Positions 21,512-31,249 of a DNA stretch of 64,000 nt are shown here, one piece after another. A model generated the notes under the pieces. That model was not told where the DNA came from and made no database searches. It saw only the letters and a list, made by a program, of their open reading frames with translations. The position numbers were made by a program, and so were the translations under genes. Origin of the DNA: Sipunculus nudus (Eukaryota > Annelida > Sipuncula > Golfingiida > Sipunculidae); the NCBI GenBank assembly GCA_026874595.1, contig CM049316.1, positions 76,119,676 through 76,183,675 on the forward strand, written 5' to 3'. Position 1 is the first letter of the stretch. Every line of letters starts with the position of its first letter.

Positions 21512-24500
21512 GTGAGTTTTTAATGTATATTATTTTTTCACTAAAAACTGCAGTCATAAACGCATGCTCATGAAAATAGAAAATGCTGTTAAATATTGTT
21601 TGTTCAATGTTAATATATATATATATAACTGTTGGTGTCTGTGTACGGGAGAGATATTTAATACACAGGGTATTGCCCTTTACGTTTTTTACATTGTCTG
21701 TATACTGTTTCAGGAAAGCGAGGCTTCGATGACATCACTAGTCTCGATCACTCATATTGATAGAAAGACAGGGGCTACGCAGCTACTGCCGATCGGGCTA
21801 GAAATTGAAAGTTTTATGGACTGTTGTGACGTAGTCCGCCACGTGGTCCGATCAGTTTACAATCCGTTTGGCGCAGATTCAGAAAGTGTGGCCCAACAGT
21901 TTGGCTTCAGGTATGACTGTTTACCGTGTGTTTTACATTCTTGATACATAAAGAGCCAAATCGGTCTTACATCACAAGGGTGGATTCAGATCAGTTTACA
22001 ATCCGTTTGGCGCAGATTCAGAAAGTGTGGCCCAACATCGGTCTTACATCACAAGGGTGGATTCAGAATTGTAGAATGGTAGACAGTTTTTGAAATTTTA
22101 GATGCTAATGGCGCAATCAGGGGTAAATTAAAAAGTATTATGATGCAAAAATTCGGGTCCATTTTTTTATCAATATTATATATTAAGTTTACTAAATATT
22201 AATTACTCGCTTGTTGTTTTATTTCTAAAATTCTTTGGGTTGTAAAAATGGGGCGGGGTCATCCCCCTTTATCCGCTCCTATATCATATTCCAGCTATTC
22301 ACTCCAAATCAATATTTTAAGATCGGATGGGTTTAGGTTGGACATATTGTATTACAAAGATTACCATGTTGTGTTCTGTAATCCTGTTTATAAATCTATT
22401 TACAGTATACTTCTTCGGGGTTAAAATTCACAACACTATTGTCTGAGAGCTTTATATCTGTGAACAGAAACATGGCTGACGCTTTTCATATTTGTCATCA
22501 GTGTGACACAGCGAATTGGCAGGCGTTTAAGACCAAGATTATGTTACAGCCCAAAAATAGAACTATACTGTTTTCGTCAAACAAAGCAAAATTTTAATAA
22601 ATTACAACTTAATTTGTTCAAAGAATCACATCTTTGTTTCCCAGGGAGTGATTGCCTTGATATTGTTGATACGGTACATCTCGAGGTATAGTTCAAAATT
22701 TATCCACCAGGTATCAGGGCCATTAGGAATTCCTTGTTGGAGACAGATTACAAGGCATAAGTTATTTACTGTGGACAAACTCTTCATAAACAGGACATAG
22801 TGAATGATATTTGACCTTTTCTTACATCCTATATGCTAATATGCAGCATTTTAACAAACATATATATAATATGATATATCATTTAAATATGTGCGAACCA
22901 ATATTTGCCTCAACGATATTTCCGCGATCTCCATACTTAAGATGTTTGAAAGTCGATAAACATGCCATAGATAGCGATACACGAAGACTAAAATACGTAT
23001 GACCATCAAATCTAGGAATCCTTGATGCGGAATGAACATGGACGGAGTGTTTTCTATGTGATTTTTTTTCCTTTAAGAATAGAAACTCTTATTTGAAGAA
23101 AACAGACAAACGAATAGTTCTGGCATGATTTCAACTTCAGGCACGATAAGTTTCTTTTTAGGGCAAAGGGTGTTCCCGGAAGAAATTAATAGAAATATTT
23201 AAGGTCAAAATGCATAAGGTTTTCGATCAGATTGATTTAAAGCACTGAGGATACTAGATGCCATATAAACACGTGGAGGAGTCAGAAAACGTAAGCTGAA
23301 ACGAAAATTTTTCTTAAACATGATTATAGTAATACGGTATAATTGTAAAATACATTCTGATAGACAGGCAGACAGATTCACGAGACCAAGACATACACAG
23401 TGACAGTGAGGCAAAAGTGTGACAGTGAGAAAGATGTATAAACGGAGACGGAAAGACAAGCAGACAAAGTGAAAAACATATACACAACGACACACAAACA
23501 GAGTGAAAAACATATACAGACCGACAGACAAACAGACAGAATGAAAAACATACATTGCCCGACAGACAGACAGAGTTAAAAACGTATACAGACCAACATA
23601 CAAATAGACAGAGTGAAAAACATATACAGACCGACAGACAAACAGACAGAGTGCAAACAGATAAAGATTAACAATTAAAGACACCGGGATACATAGGGAA
23701 AGTAATACACACATATTGACAGACTCACACACACCTTGAAAGAAAGCTGTAGACTGCCAGAGAAAAGGGTAGAGAAACAGAGATAGAGAGACAGACTGAC
23801 AAAGACAGAGAAAGAGATAGAGAGAATGTGAGAGAGAAGGGGGAGGGGTAGACTTACCTGACAGACAGGTTATTATCATGATAAATATTATTAATGCAAT
23901 AATGATGTTATAATATGACAGGTTCTTATAAATATTTTCACAGAAAGAACGATGAGTTGTTGATGGTTGGAGAGGAAGACGTTGTTGATAAAACACAGTC
24001 TGAAGTGATCCATGCATTCAGACAGCTATACACGCGGGTACCGATGGAGCTTGTAAGTACGCGTGTACATAAAGATATCATCATCATTCAGACTGTACTG
24101 CTTTATGAGACTCGTTATTGGGTTATTAATGACCGAGTTCATGGTTATACCACATCAACATTTAACATGGCTCTGTAATTACACAGTATGTAAATAATCG
24201 GATGTATCGATAAAAAAAGATATACGTAATTGATTCCATGAAGATAATTATAGTATGTACACTTTTCTGCAAAACTGAAGTCTGTTACACAGTGGGACGC
24301 ATATTGAAATTTGTTGGGTTTTTTTTCAACTCACAGATTAGATCCATAGGGTAAGCTGTAATTGAGGAGTGAGGCATGGGCCTAATTAACTAGAATGAAA
24401 AACAAAAACCATATCTTGTGAAATATTTTAGTAATTAATAAAAATCAATATATGAGGAATCAATTTTTTACAAGTACATTTAAAGGCTGCTGACTAGTTG

Positions 24501-27500
24501 TTGAATGTAACAAATATTTTTAACAAAATGTAATTGTTAAAGTGAGACTACAACCCCAAAGCAGAGTCCATGTCACTTGGCCAAAAGAATGAAAAGTTTG
24601 CAAAATATACATTTTTTTATGTTGTGTAATTTTACATCTCATATTAGGCCTTTGGTCCCTCACCATTTCTAGTGTCAAGTTGTGTGATAATATTTAGGTT
24701 TAAGAAAGTAATTTCAAAATTTCAATGGGCGACCACTGGTGGAACAGATTAAAACATAAACGTGTTGACGATTCTACCAAGAAATTTATTTGTCTATCTG
24801 TCTGTCTCTTTCTCTCTCTTTCTCTTTCTATTTCATGTTTAAGTCAACACGTGTTCATGTATATATCGAGGTATCTTTAGTTACTTAAGCTCTTTGTCTC
24901 GCTTTGTCTCCACTCAAGTATTTAAATGCGTGACTGACTGAACGTTTTTATTAAAGGTGTACCGACGGCAGATCTCGGAGGGAAACTCGGAAATGCCCGA
25001 GCATGAGTACATTGAGGTCACAGGCAACATCGACGTTGTTGAGATAGGTGAGTACACGAACATTAAATAAACCAAAAAATACTAAATAAAAAGGGGTTTT
25101 ATTGGCAGGGGCTCTGTTGTTCTGAAAACTGTTTCTTATAGGTACTTGTGTCTGTAATAAACAATGGATTAGGCACTATGGACTTGACATGTAGTTTTGA
25201 TACTGGATCCTGATGTGAAGGTTTCTACATGGATTTCGTAGTTTTAACACTTGACTCCGTTGTGAAGGGTACTTAATGGATTCTGTGGTTTTGATACTGG
25301 ATTCTGTTGTTAAGAGTAACTAATGGATTCTGTGGTTTCGATACTGGATTCTGTTGTTAAGGGTACTGTATGGATGTTGTGGTTAAGATAATGGACTCTG
25401 TTTCTAAGCAGTGATATAGTCGAGTTCACACCACCCGAGCTCCAGTCCAAGTCCGAGTTCAGGCCACACGAGTCCAAGTCCGAGTCCTCGTGGTTCGAGT
25501 CCAAGTCCACCTTATTCAAGTCTGAGTCTTTTGAAACTCGAGTCCGAGGCCAATATAAATATTCTTATTGCAAGAAATTTTAAAGGATATCTGAGACAAT
25601 CATGCAAATTTTATGTTAATTTACAAGTGCCTTTTACTTGAATGTTTGTTTACGTTTATCACCTGATGCAGAGCTAATACTTGGTATGTATAGTCTGATT
25701 TTTTTATTTTTATTCTGTTGGTAGTTCTCGCTAGTGCACAGTCTTTACATAGTGTCTGACGGAGCTTTCGTTTCTACTAAACTCGAGATCTATCGATTGA
25801 TCCTGCCTGATATCTCGAGTTCTAACCTCAGAGTCCAAGAACAAGTCCAAGTCCAGGACCCTGTGGTCCAAGTCCTAATCTTTAATAAAAGTTGACTTGA
25901 ATCCTACATTACTGTGTCTAAGGCACCAAAGACTCTGTGGTTGGAACACAGGGTCGAAGGCTCCAATACATGTGGCAAAAGTGTAAACTTATAACCTTAG
26001 AGATTAATTGAAATTTCAAATCCCCAATCTCCTGCAAACGAACTTATAGTTAAGATGAATGAAATTATTTTATCACTTATTAACTTTGGAAGAAAACAGG
26101 CCACGGTTGTAACCTGGACAGAAATCTCTAAGTAAGACAGACTATTTTCATATCAGGTCATGCAGTAGTATATCACAGATGCCCCTAGCTTAATTACTAT
26201 TGTTGTTTATATGAAAAAGGTAAATTACTCGCAAATTAAGAATTACTCGCACATAAAATGTATTTAACTGGAACGTCCTTTTTTCTCTTTACAGACAAAG
26301 AGGAACCAGTTTGTGTTGTGAGTGAATCAGTCTTACTGGGGACGACTCAAGTTAGTGCTTCCGGTCTCTACATGGTGTCGCTAAAGTCGCGACATCAGGC
26401 TAACATCGCTGGCTCGGACAATGTGACGTACCTGAAGGCGACGCAAGGATCTCTGGAAATGTCGGACTCAGGGCTAAAAGACAGCGAAGAATGTAAGTTT
26501 CTCTGTATATCTCTCTGTCTGTCCCTCATTTATTCCCGTATATGACTCTGTCTAGGTGTCTGTCTGCGAAATGTTTACTGTAACTTGATGACCAAATTTA
26601 ATTTATAAATATTATAAAAAATGTGTATATACTCCAGTTTGCTAGGCAATGTTCTTTTTTTGTCTTGAAATGAATTTATATTCACATTTGAATTTCAATT
26701 GTTGTTGTTTGTTACCGTCATGCTTACAGTGTTTTACTGTCAAAAGAAAATTAGTTATGACCAACAACTGTGTCTGTCTGTGACCTGGATCTACTTTGGC
26801 TTGTCATTTACTTACAGTGTAGTTTTATATTTGTTATTATATGTACCTTATATATTTAGTTATGTGTGGCTTTTTGTAGCTATGTTTCCTTCATATATGT
26901 TTTTTTTTTACACGTGTTTATACACGGGTTTCCCTTATATATGTATTTGTGTCCGACGTGTGTTTGTACACGACAGGGGCGAATTCAGGATTTAGGAAAG
27001 GGGGGGGGGGGGTCCAACCCAGGACTCATGAAAACCCTAAAAAAAAAGGTGCCCAGGTCTGAAAAAGGGGGGGGGGGGTCCAAGCCGCAAAATTTCTCTT
27101 AAGCACTTAAAAAACATTTTTTATGATGAAAAAGGGGGGGGGGGGGGTTCCGGACCCCCTGGACCCCCAACCCTTGCTCCGCTACTGCACGAGTTTCCCT
27201 TATATTTTTTAGTTTGTTTTATGTGTTCTACACCGGTTTGCTTTATATTTGTAGTTGTGTTTGACGTGTGTTTGTACACGGGTTTCCTTTATATTTGTAG
27301 TTGTGTTTGACGTGTGTTTGTACACGGGTTTCATGGGGGACGGCAGAGCTGTTTCTTTCTTCGTCATCAGTCACCAGGATCAAGGGAAAACTTTCTACTG
27401 TAGAGCAATCTCCGCTCAACAGCTGGCGCTACAGGTAATGTGAATTTTTATTGATGTTCAAAACAGAAATAAAGAATTCAGGTGGCTCTGATAATTTTCC

Positions 27501-27689
27501 TTTAAACATTATAAATCCGAAATAGCGTGTCACTAGTGTGTTATAAATAAATCCCCCTGTCTGTTTACGAGGAAGTAAGACCAAGAAAATTGAGGGAAGC
27601 ATTTTATTTCTGTTTACTCCACTTGTCCTCCTCTGAATTTACAAGTCTCAACATTGAACACCTTTTTTCTGGGCTAAATGGTATGAATG

Positions 27690-27760
<71 letters not shown>

Positions 27761-28900
27761 GTGAAATCGCTTAAATATTAGAGTTCATAATTTTTCACTT
27801 TTGAACTACAGTTGGTAAACACGTCTTAAATAGCAATTTTTTTTAGGATTAGCCTCAACTTTCAAAACCATTTTCTGTAATGGAGTATGACACCTGCAAA
27901 ATATCGTTTCCATTATATTTGAATATTGATCGCATTCTACGGATTTAAAGTTTGAGTACTGACCGTGTCTTTCACAGGAAGCCGCGAGTGAAGATAGCTA
28001 CACAGACGATCCAAAGGCTGACATCAGCTTCAAGTGTGGACGACTTGGTCATCTTTACTTCTTTGAGTCATTGAAACATAAGGGTGGGTGTAATTTATTT
28101 CCCATTCATAATTTAGTAATTTATTACATCACAACATACTGTGTCAAAGGTGAGTCAAACGGTCCAGCGTTTGTTTTCATTTATTGTAACAAATGTCACC
28201 TCACTTTTGTGATAGATAAATTGCATAAAGTTACTTCTCTGATTTTATTTGATTAACCAGATATTCATGCTGAGATCTCAAGCATGTAGGGTAAGATAAC
28301 ATAAAATCATTTTGGAGAGGATCTGTGTGTGATTTATAGCGATCTTTACTGCGTTAGCATGAACATTCTGACGATGGTCAATTTTTCTTTTCAGGAAATT
28401 TTATCAAGCGGGAAGAGAATACGATTAGCCTGAGAGAGGGCAATCCGGTGCAAGACCGACACTTTCAGTTTTACGTTCGCCATGACAAAGATTGTATCCA
28501 CTGTAAATCGGCGGCCCGTGGTCTTGCCCCGGTCTCACGATCGTCTGCCCCAACTCTGAACTGCAGCAGACGAGATTTTACTGACCTGCGCAGACAGTCC
28601 TGTCGTACGTTCGGACAATCAGTCCCAGAATTCTTGCAGTTGATCCCTGACGCGTCAAAACCCATCATGCTGGCTTTAGACGCGTTTAACAGTTTGACCT
28701 TTGAAAAAGAATCACGACAACCACGTGACATGAGGAACACAGTAACGAAACCAGGGAGTTTTGGTTTGTTAAAGGAGCAGCGACGGTCTGCCAATCGATC
28801 AACGCGACGGCATGGCCGAACAGCTGGAAAGAACTGGCATAAGCTGAGAAGGCATAAGTCACATGAACCAGATCAGGGGACAACAGTGTTCGCCTGTTAA
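21203..28900 (+). CDS. Gene B: leaderless IL-1-like beta-trefoil protein, 8 exons, 549 aa
   Basis: Eight exons (21203-21511, 21714-21910, 23944-24052, 24957-25047, 26295-26492, 27301-27434, 27978-28083, 28395-28900) sum to 1650 nt, exactly 550 codons including TAA, with every junction in frame. There is no signal peptide or membrane span. Residues 1-236 form an unnamed N-terminal part. Residues 237-412 resemble an IL-1-family trefoil. SGLYMVSL stands in the place of the IL-1 SGPY strand, and F375-E-S-L then N383-F-I matches the start of the IL-1 signature [FC]-x-S-[ASLV]-x(2)-P-x(2)-[FYLIV]-[LI] at five positions (the Pro is Lys). HFQFYV follows as the last strand. Residues 413-549 are a basic tail. 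FGF was considered and fits less well. By family knowledge the product would be a cytosolic cytokine precursor released by proteolysis; this is inference. Confidence 0.7.
21714..21910 (+). CDS. Gene B exon 2 (residues 104-168)
   Basis: Acceptor CTGTTTCAG, donor TTCAG|GTATGA, phase 0 to 2. It carries the P129-x-G-x-E-x-x-S-F-x-D ... H146-V-V-x-S150 block that is also present in gene A exon 2. This is the strongest evidence that both are real exons under constraint. Confidence 0.8.
21990..22067 (+). repeat. Local duplication of an exon 2 piece in intron 2
   Basis: 48 bp of exon 2 (21851-21898) is repeated without change at 21990-22037. It is bracketed by two identical 31-bp copies starting ATCGGTCTTACATC at 21960 and 22037. 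The identity shows a recent event. Confidence 0.95.
23165..23860 (+). repeat. Intron 2 GA-rich minisatellite and duplicated segment (parent copy)
   Basis: Between about 23470 and 23650 a 36-38-bp unit (GTGAAAAACATATACAGACC then GACAGACAAACAGACAGA) recurs about five times. The region is the parent of the copy at 29965-30535, which has only one such unit. A 270-codon minus-strand frame through it is a by-product of the repeat. Confidence 0.9.
23944..24052 (+). CDS. Gene B exon 3 (residues 169-205)
   Basis: Acceptor TTTTCACAG, donor CTT|GTAAGT, phase 2 to 0. Encodes RKNDELLMVGEEDVVDK ... YTRVPMEL. The acceptor and first codons are repeated in decayed form at 30525-30540. Confidence 0.75.
24957..25047 (+). 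CDS. Gene B exon 4 (residues 206-235), ends in VEI(D)
   Basis: Acceptor TATTAAAG, donor GATAG|GTGAGT, phase 0 to 1. Encodes VYRRQISEGNSEMPEHEYIE followed by VTGNIDVVEI. The split codon completes an Asp with the first two bases of exon 5, giving VEID at 233-236 directly before the trefoil. Confidence 0.75.
25409..25914. mobile_element. Non-autonomous hAT-like element in intron 4
   Basis: Inverted ends CAGTGATATAGTCGAGTTCA and, from the right, CAGTAATGTAGGATTCAAGT. Flanking 8-mers TTTCTAAG and TGTCTAAG differ by one base, fitting an 8-bp hAT target duplication. The interior is GAGTCCAAGTCC-rich. Confidence 0.75.
26295..26492 (+). CDS. Gene B exon 5 (residues 236-301), first part of trefoil
   Basis: Acceptor TCTTTACAG, donor GAAT|GTAAGT, phase 1 to 1. 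It carries EPVCVVSESV, then LLGT, SGLYMVSLKS and NVTYLKATQGS. These line up with the first strands of mature IL-1beta starting just after its caspase-1 site. Confidence 0.8.
26906..27332 (+). repeat. 46-bp minisatellite in intron 5, containing the exon 6 acceptor
   Basis: Units contain TTTATATTTGTAGTTGTG followed by TTTGACGTGTGTTTGTACAC. The two last copies are nearly identical and 46 bp apart, and each carries a TTTGTAG acceptor (27254 and 27300). A 214-bp MITE interrupts the array. Confidence 0.85.
26974..27187. mobile_element. 214-bp MITE with poly-G runs
   Basis: Ends CAGGGGCGAA and, inverted, CAGTAGCGGA, flanked by CACGA on both sides (26969-26973 and 27188-27192). Three poly-G runs lie inside. 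It is inserted in the 46-bp minisatellite. Confidence 0.65.
27301..27434 (+). CDS. Gene B exon 6 (residues 302-346)
   Basis: The acceptor TATATTTGTAG at 27300 keeps phase 1 and gives FVFDVCLYTGFMGDGR, then AVSFFVISHQDQGKTFYCRA and ISAQQLALQ. The donor is CTACAG|GTAATG (phase 0). A weaker acceptor at 27348 (GGCAGAG) would drop 16 residues and also keep frame. AVSFFV ... TFYCRA ... LALQ matches the beta-strands of the IL-1 segment ending in LQLE. Length is 134 nt, against 131 nt as I recall for the matching IL1B exon. Confidence 0.65.
27435..27977 (+). other. Gene B intron 6
   Basis: Contains a long (TA)n array at 27694-27758. No other feature recognised. Confidence 0.85.
27978..28083 (+). CDS. 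Gene B exon 7 (residues 347-381)
   Basis: Acceptor TCTTTCACAG, donor AAGG|GTGGGT, phase 0 to 1. Encodes EAASEDSYTDDPKADISFKC followed by GRLGHLYFFESLKHK. The F-E-S-L is the start of the IL-1 signature. Confidence 0.8.
28395..28900 (+). CDS. Gene B exon 8 (residues 382-549 and stop)
   Basis: Acceptor TCTTTTCAG, phase 1. It begins with GNFIKREENTISLREG, then DRHFQFYVRHD, closing the trefoil. A 137-residue tail follows that vertebrate IL-1 proteins lack. The tail has five Cys and a strongly basic cluster near the end (RRSANRSTRRHGR ... KLRRHKSHE). TAA is at 28898-28900. A minus-strand open frame overlaps but lacks exon signals. Confidence 0.8.
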
Positions 28901-29475
28901 TCAATCATAAAAAAAAGAAAATGGTGAATATCTAATTATTTAAACAGCTGTGACATTTGTTTTACATTTAAATTATTAGACTGAATTTTCTCCGCTTTTT
29001 CCTAACGCCTGCTACAAATATTCGAGAGCGACCGTCGACCATGTATAAAATATGCATGTATTTATGTGTAATTTTGTATATAAATGTATAATTTTATTTA
29101 TTTGACACGCTTCAGAATGGTGTTTACAGCACCATATGATGGCTTGAATATAATTTATCTATTATTATAAACTTAACATTGTGATGGCAGTTGGAGAAAG
29201 AGTCTTCACGCCACGCTGTCACAGACCTTTATTCAGCGAGTCTCACTGGTGTCAATTTAATGTATAATGAACAAAGCAATTGAACCAAACAAATAACTTG
29301 CGAACATTTGTTCTACGCGAACGTTTTTTTTTTTTTTTTTTTTTTGCTTTTGTAAATTGTATCTGTTAATCTTAGAATAGTTCACACTTTTATATAGATT
29401 TACTGTTATTTTACATTTGACTGCCAAAAGGTGTACACTATGAAATAAATATTTTCATACAACATTATTAATATG
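28901..29475 (+). promoter_or_regulatory. Gene B 3' UTR with AU-rich elements and poly(A) signal
   Basis: At least six ATTTA pentamers and one exact nonamer TTATTTATT (29094-29102) lie between the stop and AATAAA at 29444. A T-run stands at about 29327-29345. By analogy with cytokine mRNAs these could speed decay; in AT-rich DNA some occur by chance. Confidence 0.5.
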
Positions 29476-29609
29476 TTCGTATTAGTGATTTAAAGTAAGT
29501 GGGCAAGTACAACATATTATTCTAACAATAGTTAATCTTGTTTCAATCCTTTTTTCCGTATTCTGGCCGATCTAAGCAAGATATGATGTGTGCGGTGCAG
29601 TTCTCGAAG

Positions 29610-29962
29610 CCCCTCAAGCCCCTCCCCTCAACCCCTTCCCGACCATGGCACCTGCCGCAACACCTCCCTGACCGCGACACCCGCCCCAACCCCTCCAATA
29701 CCCCGACAGCCGCTGCAACCCCTCCAATACCAAAACACACGCCGCAAGAGCTCCCAGACCCCGACTCCTGCCACAAACCCTCCTAGACCCCAACACCTGA
29801 CACAACCCCCCTCCTGACCGCGACACCCCTCCAAGACCCCGACACCCGCTGCAACCCCTCTTAGACCCCGACATCTAACACAACCCCTACCCGATAGCGA
29901 CACCCGACGTAACTCCCTAAAACCCGACACACGCCGCAACCCTCCCCCCCCCCCCCCCCCCC
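29610..29962 (+). repeat. C-rich minisatellite ending in poly-C
   Basis: Degenerate units of about 28-30 bp close to GACCCCGACACCCGCCGCAA plus CCCCTC, ending in a poly-C run at 29945-29962. Open frames on both strands are repeat products. Confidence 0.85.
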
Positions 29963-29964
29963 CA

Positions 29965-30885
29965 AGGATATTCCCGGAACAAATATTTAAGGTTCAAATG
30001 TAAAGAGGTTTTCGATCAGATTGATTTAAAGCACTGAGGATAGTAGATGTCATGAAAACACATGGAGGAGTCGGAAAACGATATATTAACTAAAGCGAAA
30101 ATTGTCTTAAACATGATGATATTAATACGGTATAGTTGTAATATACATTTTGATAGACAGGCAGACAGATTCACGAAACAAAGACATGCACAGTGACAGT
30201 GAGGCGAAGGTGGGACAGTGAGAAAGATGTACAAACGGAGACAGAAAGACAAGCAGGCAAAGTGAAAAAAAGATACAGACCAACAATTTAAGACCCCGGT
30301 TAACATAAAGAAAGGAATGTACGCACATTGACAGAACCACACAGAGAAAGAAAACGCTGTAGATTGCCAGAGAAAAAGGGTAGAGATCCAGAAAGAGAGA
30401 GAGAGAGACAAACCGACAAAGAGACAGGTGGCATACATACCTGACAGACAGGTTAACATAATGATAATTATCATGATTGTTATAATGATGTTTTTATATG
30501 ACAGTTCCTATAAATATTATTACAGAAAGAACTATGATCTTTGCAAACGTCGTTTTGCAACAAGTGACCTTTCACCCTCTGCATATATGCAACCTACCAC
30601 CTTAGGTTACATGTTATATTTCCCGTTTGTCAGCATTATTGATTATTCCAAAAATAGTGTTGATAAACCATTTCATACATCTGTCACGAAGGCGTTTAAA
30701 AAACTGTTCACAACCAAAACTACCCTAGATCATTGTAAACACAGAGGCAGTCAGAAATCACATCAATTCTTTTTTTTAAAGTAGGTGAATGGGGACTTTT
30801 AAATGCGTGACTGACTGAATGTTCTTAAACTGGTGTACCGTCGGCAAATCTCGGAAGGAAACCCGGAAGTCAAACTTCAAAATCA
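29965..30885 (+). pseudogene. Partial decayed copy of gene B (intron 2 end, exon 3, exon 4)
   Basis: From about 29965 the sequence follows gene B 23165 onward at roughly 85 percent identity by eye. It includes GATTGATTTAAAGCACTGAG and the exon 3 acceptor with AAAGAAC (30525). The exon 3 frame then diverges. At 30800-30870 the intron 3 end (AAATGCGTGACTGACTGAA) and exon 4 start (TGGTGTACCGTCGGCAAATC) reappear. Intron 3 is shortened, and both exon copies lack intact frames and donors. Confidence 0.85.
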
Positions 30886-31249
30886 GGTTACCTTTTTAGT
30901 TGCTGAATAAATGCTGCATCTAACCCCTATTAATTTGTCGGTCTCGGATAGGAGACAAAGGAATTGTCCCATGTCAGAATGGTAAATGTGCTTTGAATTA
31001 AATACAAAAAAAAATATTGTATTGGTCCAGTTTAAAATAAAGTATCGTTTCTTTGGTGTAACCCAACCTTTCATAAAATTTGCAACCAAGGGAACAATAT
31101 AATACCTCTTTTCCCGGGAACACGTTGATTTAAGTGGCGTCGCCATCATCGTCTGTCAGGTATTTTGTGATCACGATAATTTTTTAATGTTTATTTGCTT
31201 TTCCTGAAATCGGAATAACAAATTATTTCTACCAAATTCTCAGAGGATT

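Noticed and set aside
23205-24017. 270-codon minus-strand frame
   Set aside because: It is the complement of a GA-rich minisatellite in gene B intron 2 and overlaps exon 3 on the opposite strand; the copy at 30016-30474 has a different frame pattern.
21714-28900. Gene B as an FGF
   Set aside because: FGFs have a YCxNxxGxLY-type strand and an E-N-x-Y-N-x-Y core that are absent here, whereas the F-x-S-L ... N-F-I spacing and the intron placement fit the IL-1 group better. FGF remains the main alternative to test.
29538-29939. Several open frames on both strands
   Set aside because: All arise from the C-rich minisatellite; composition is purely repeat-derived.
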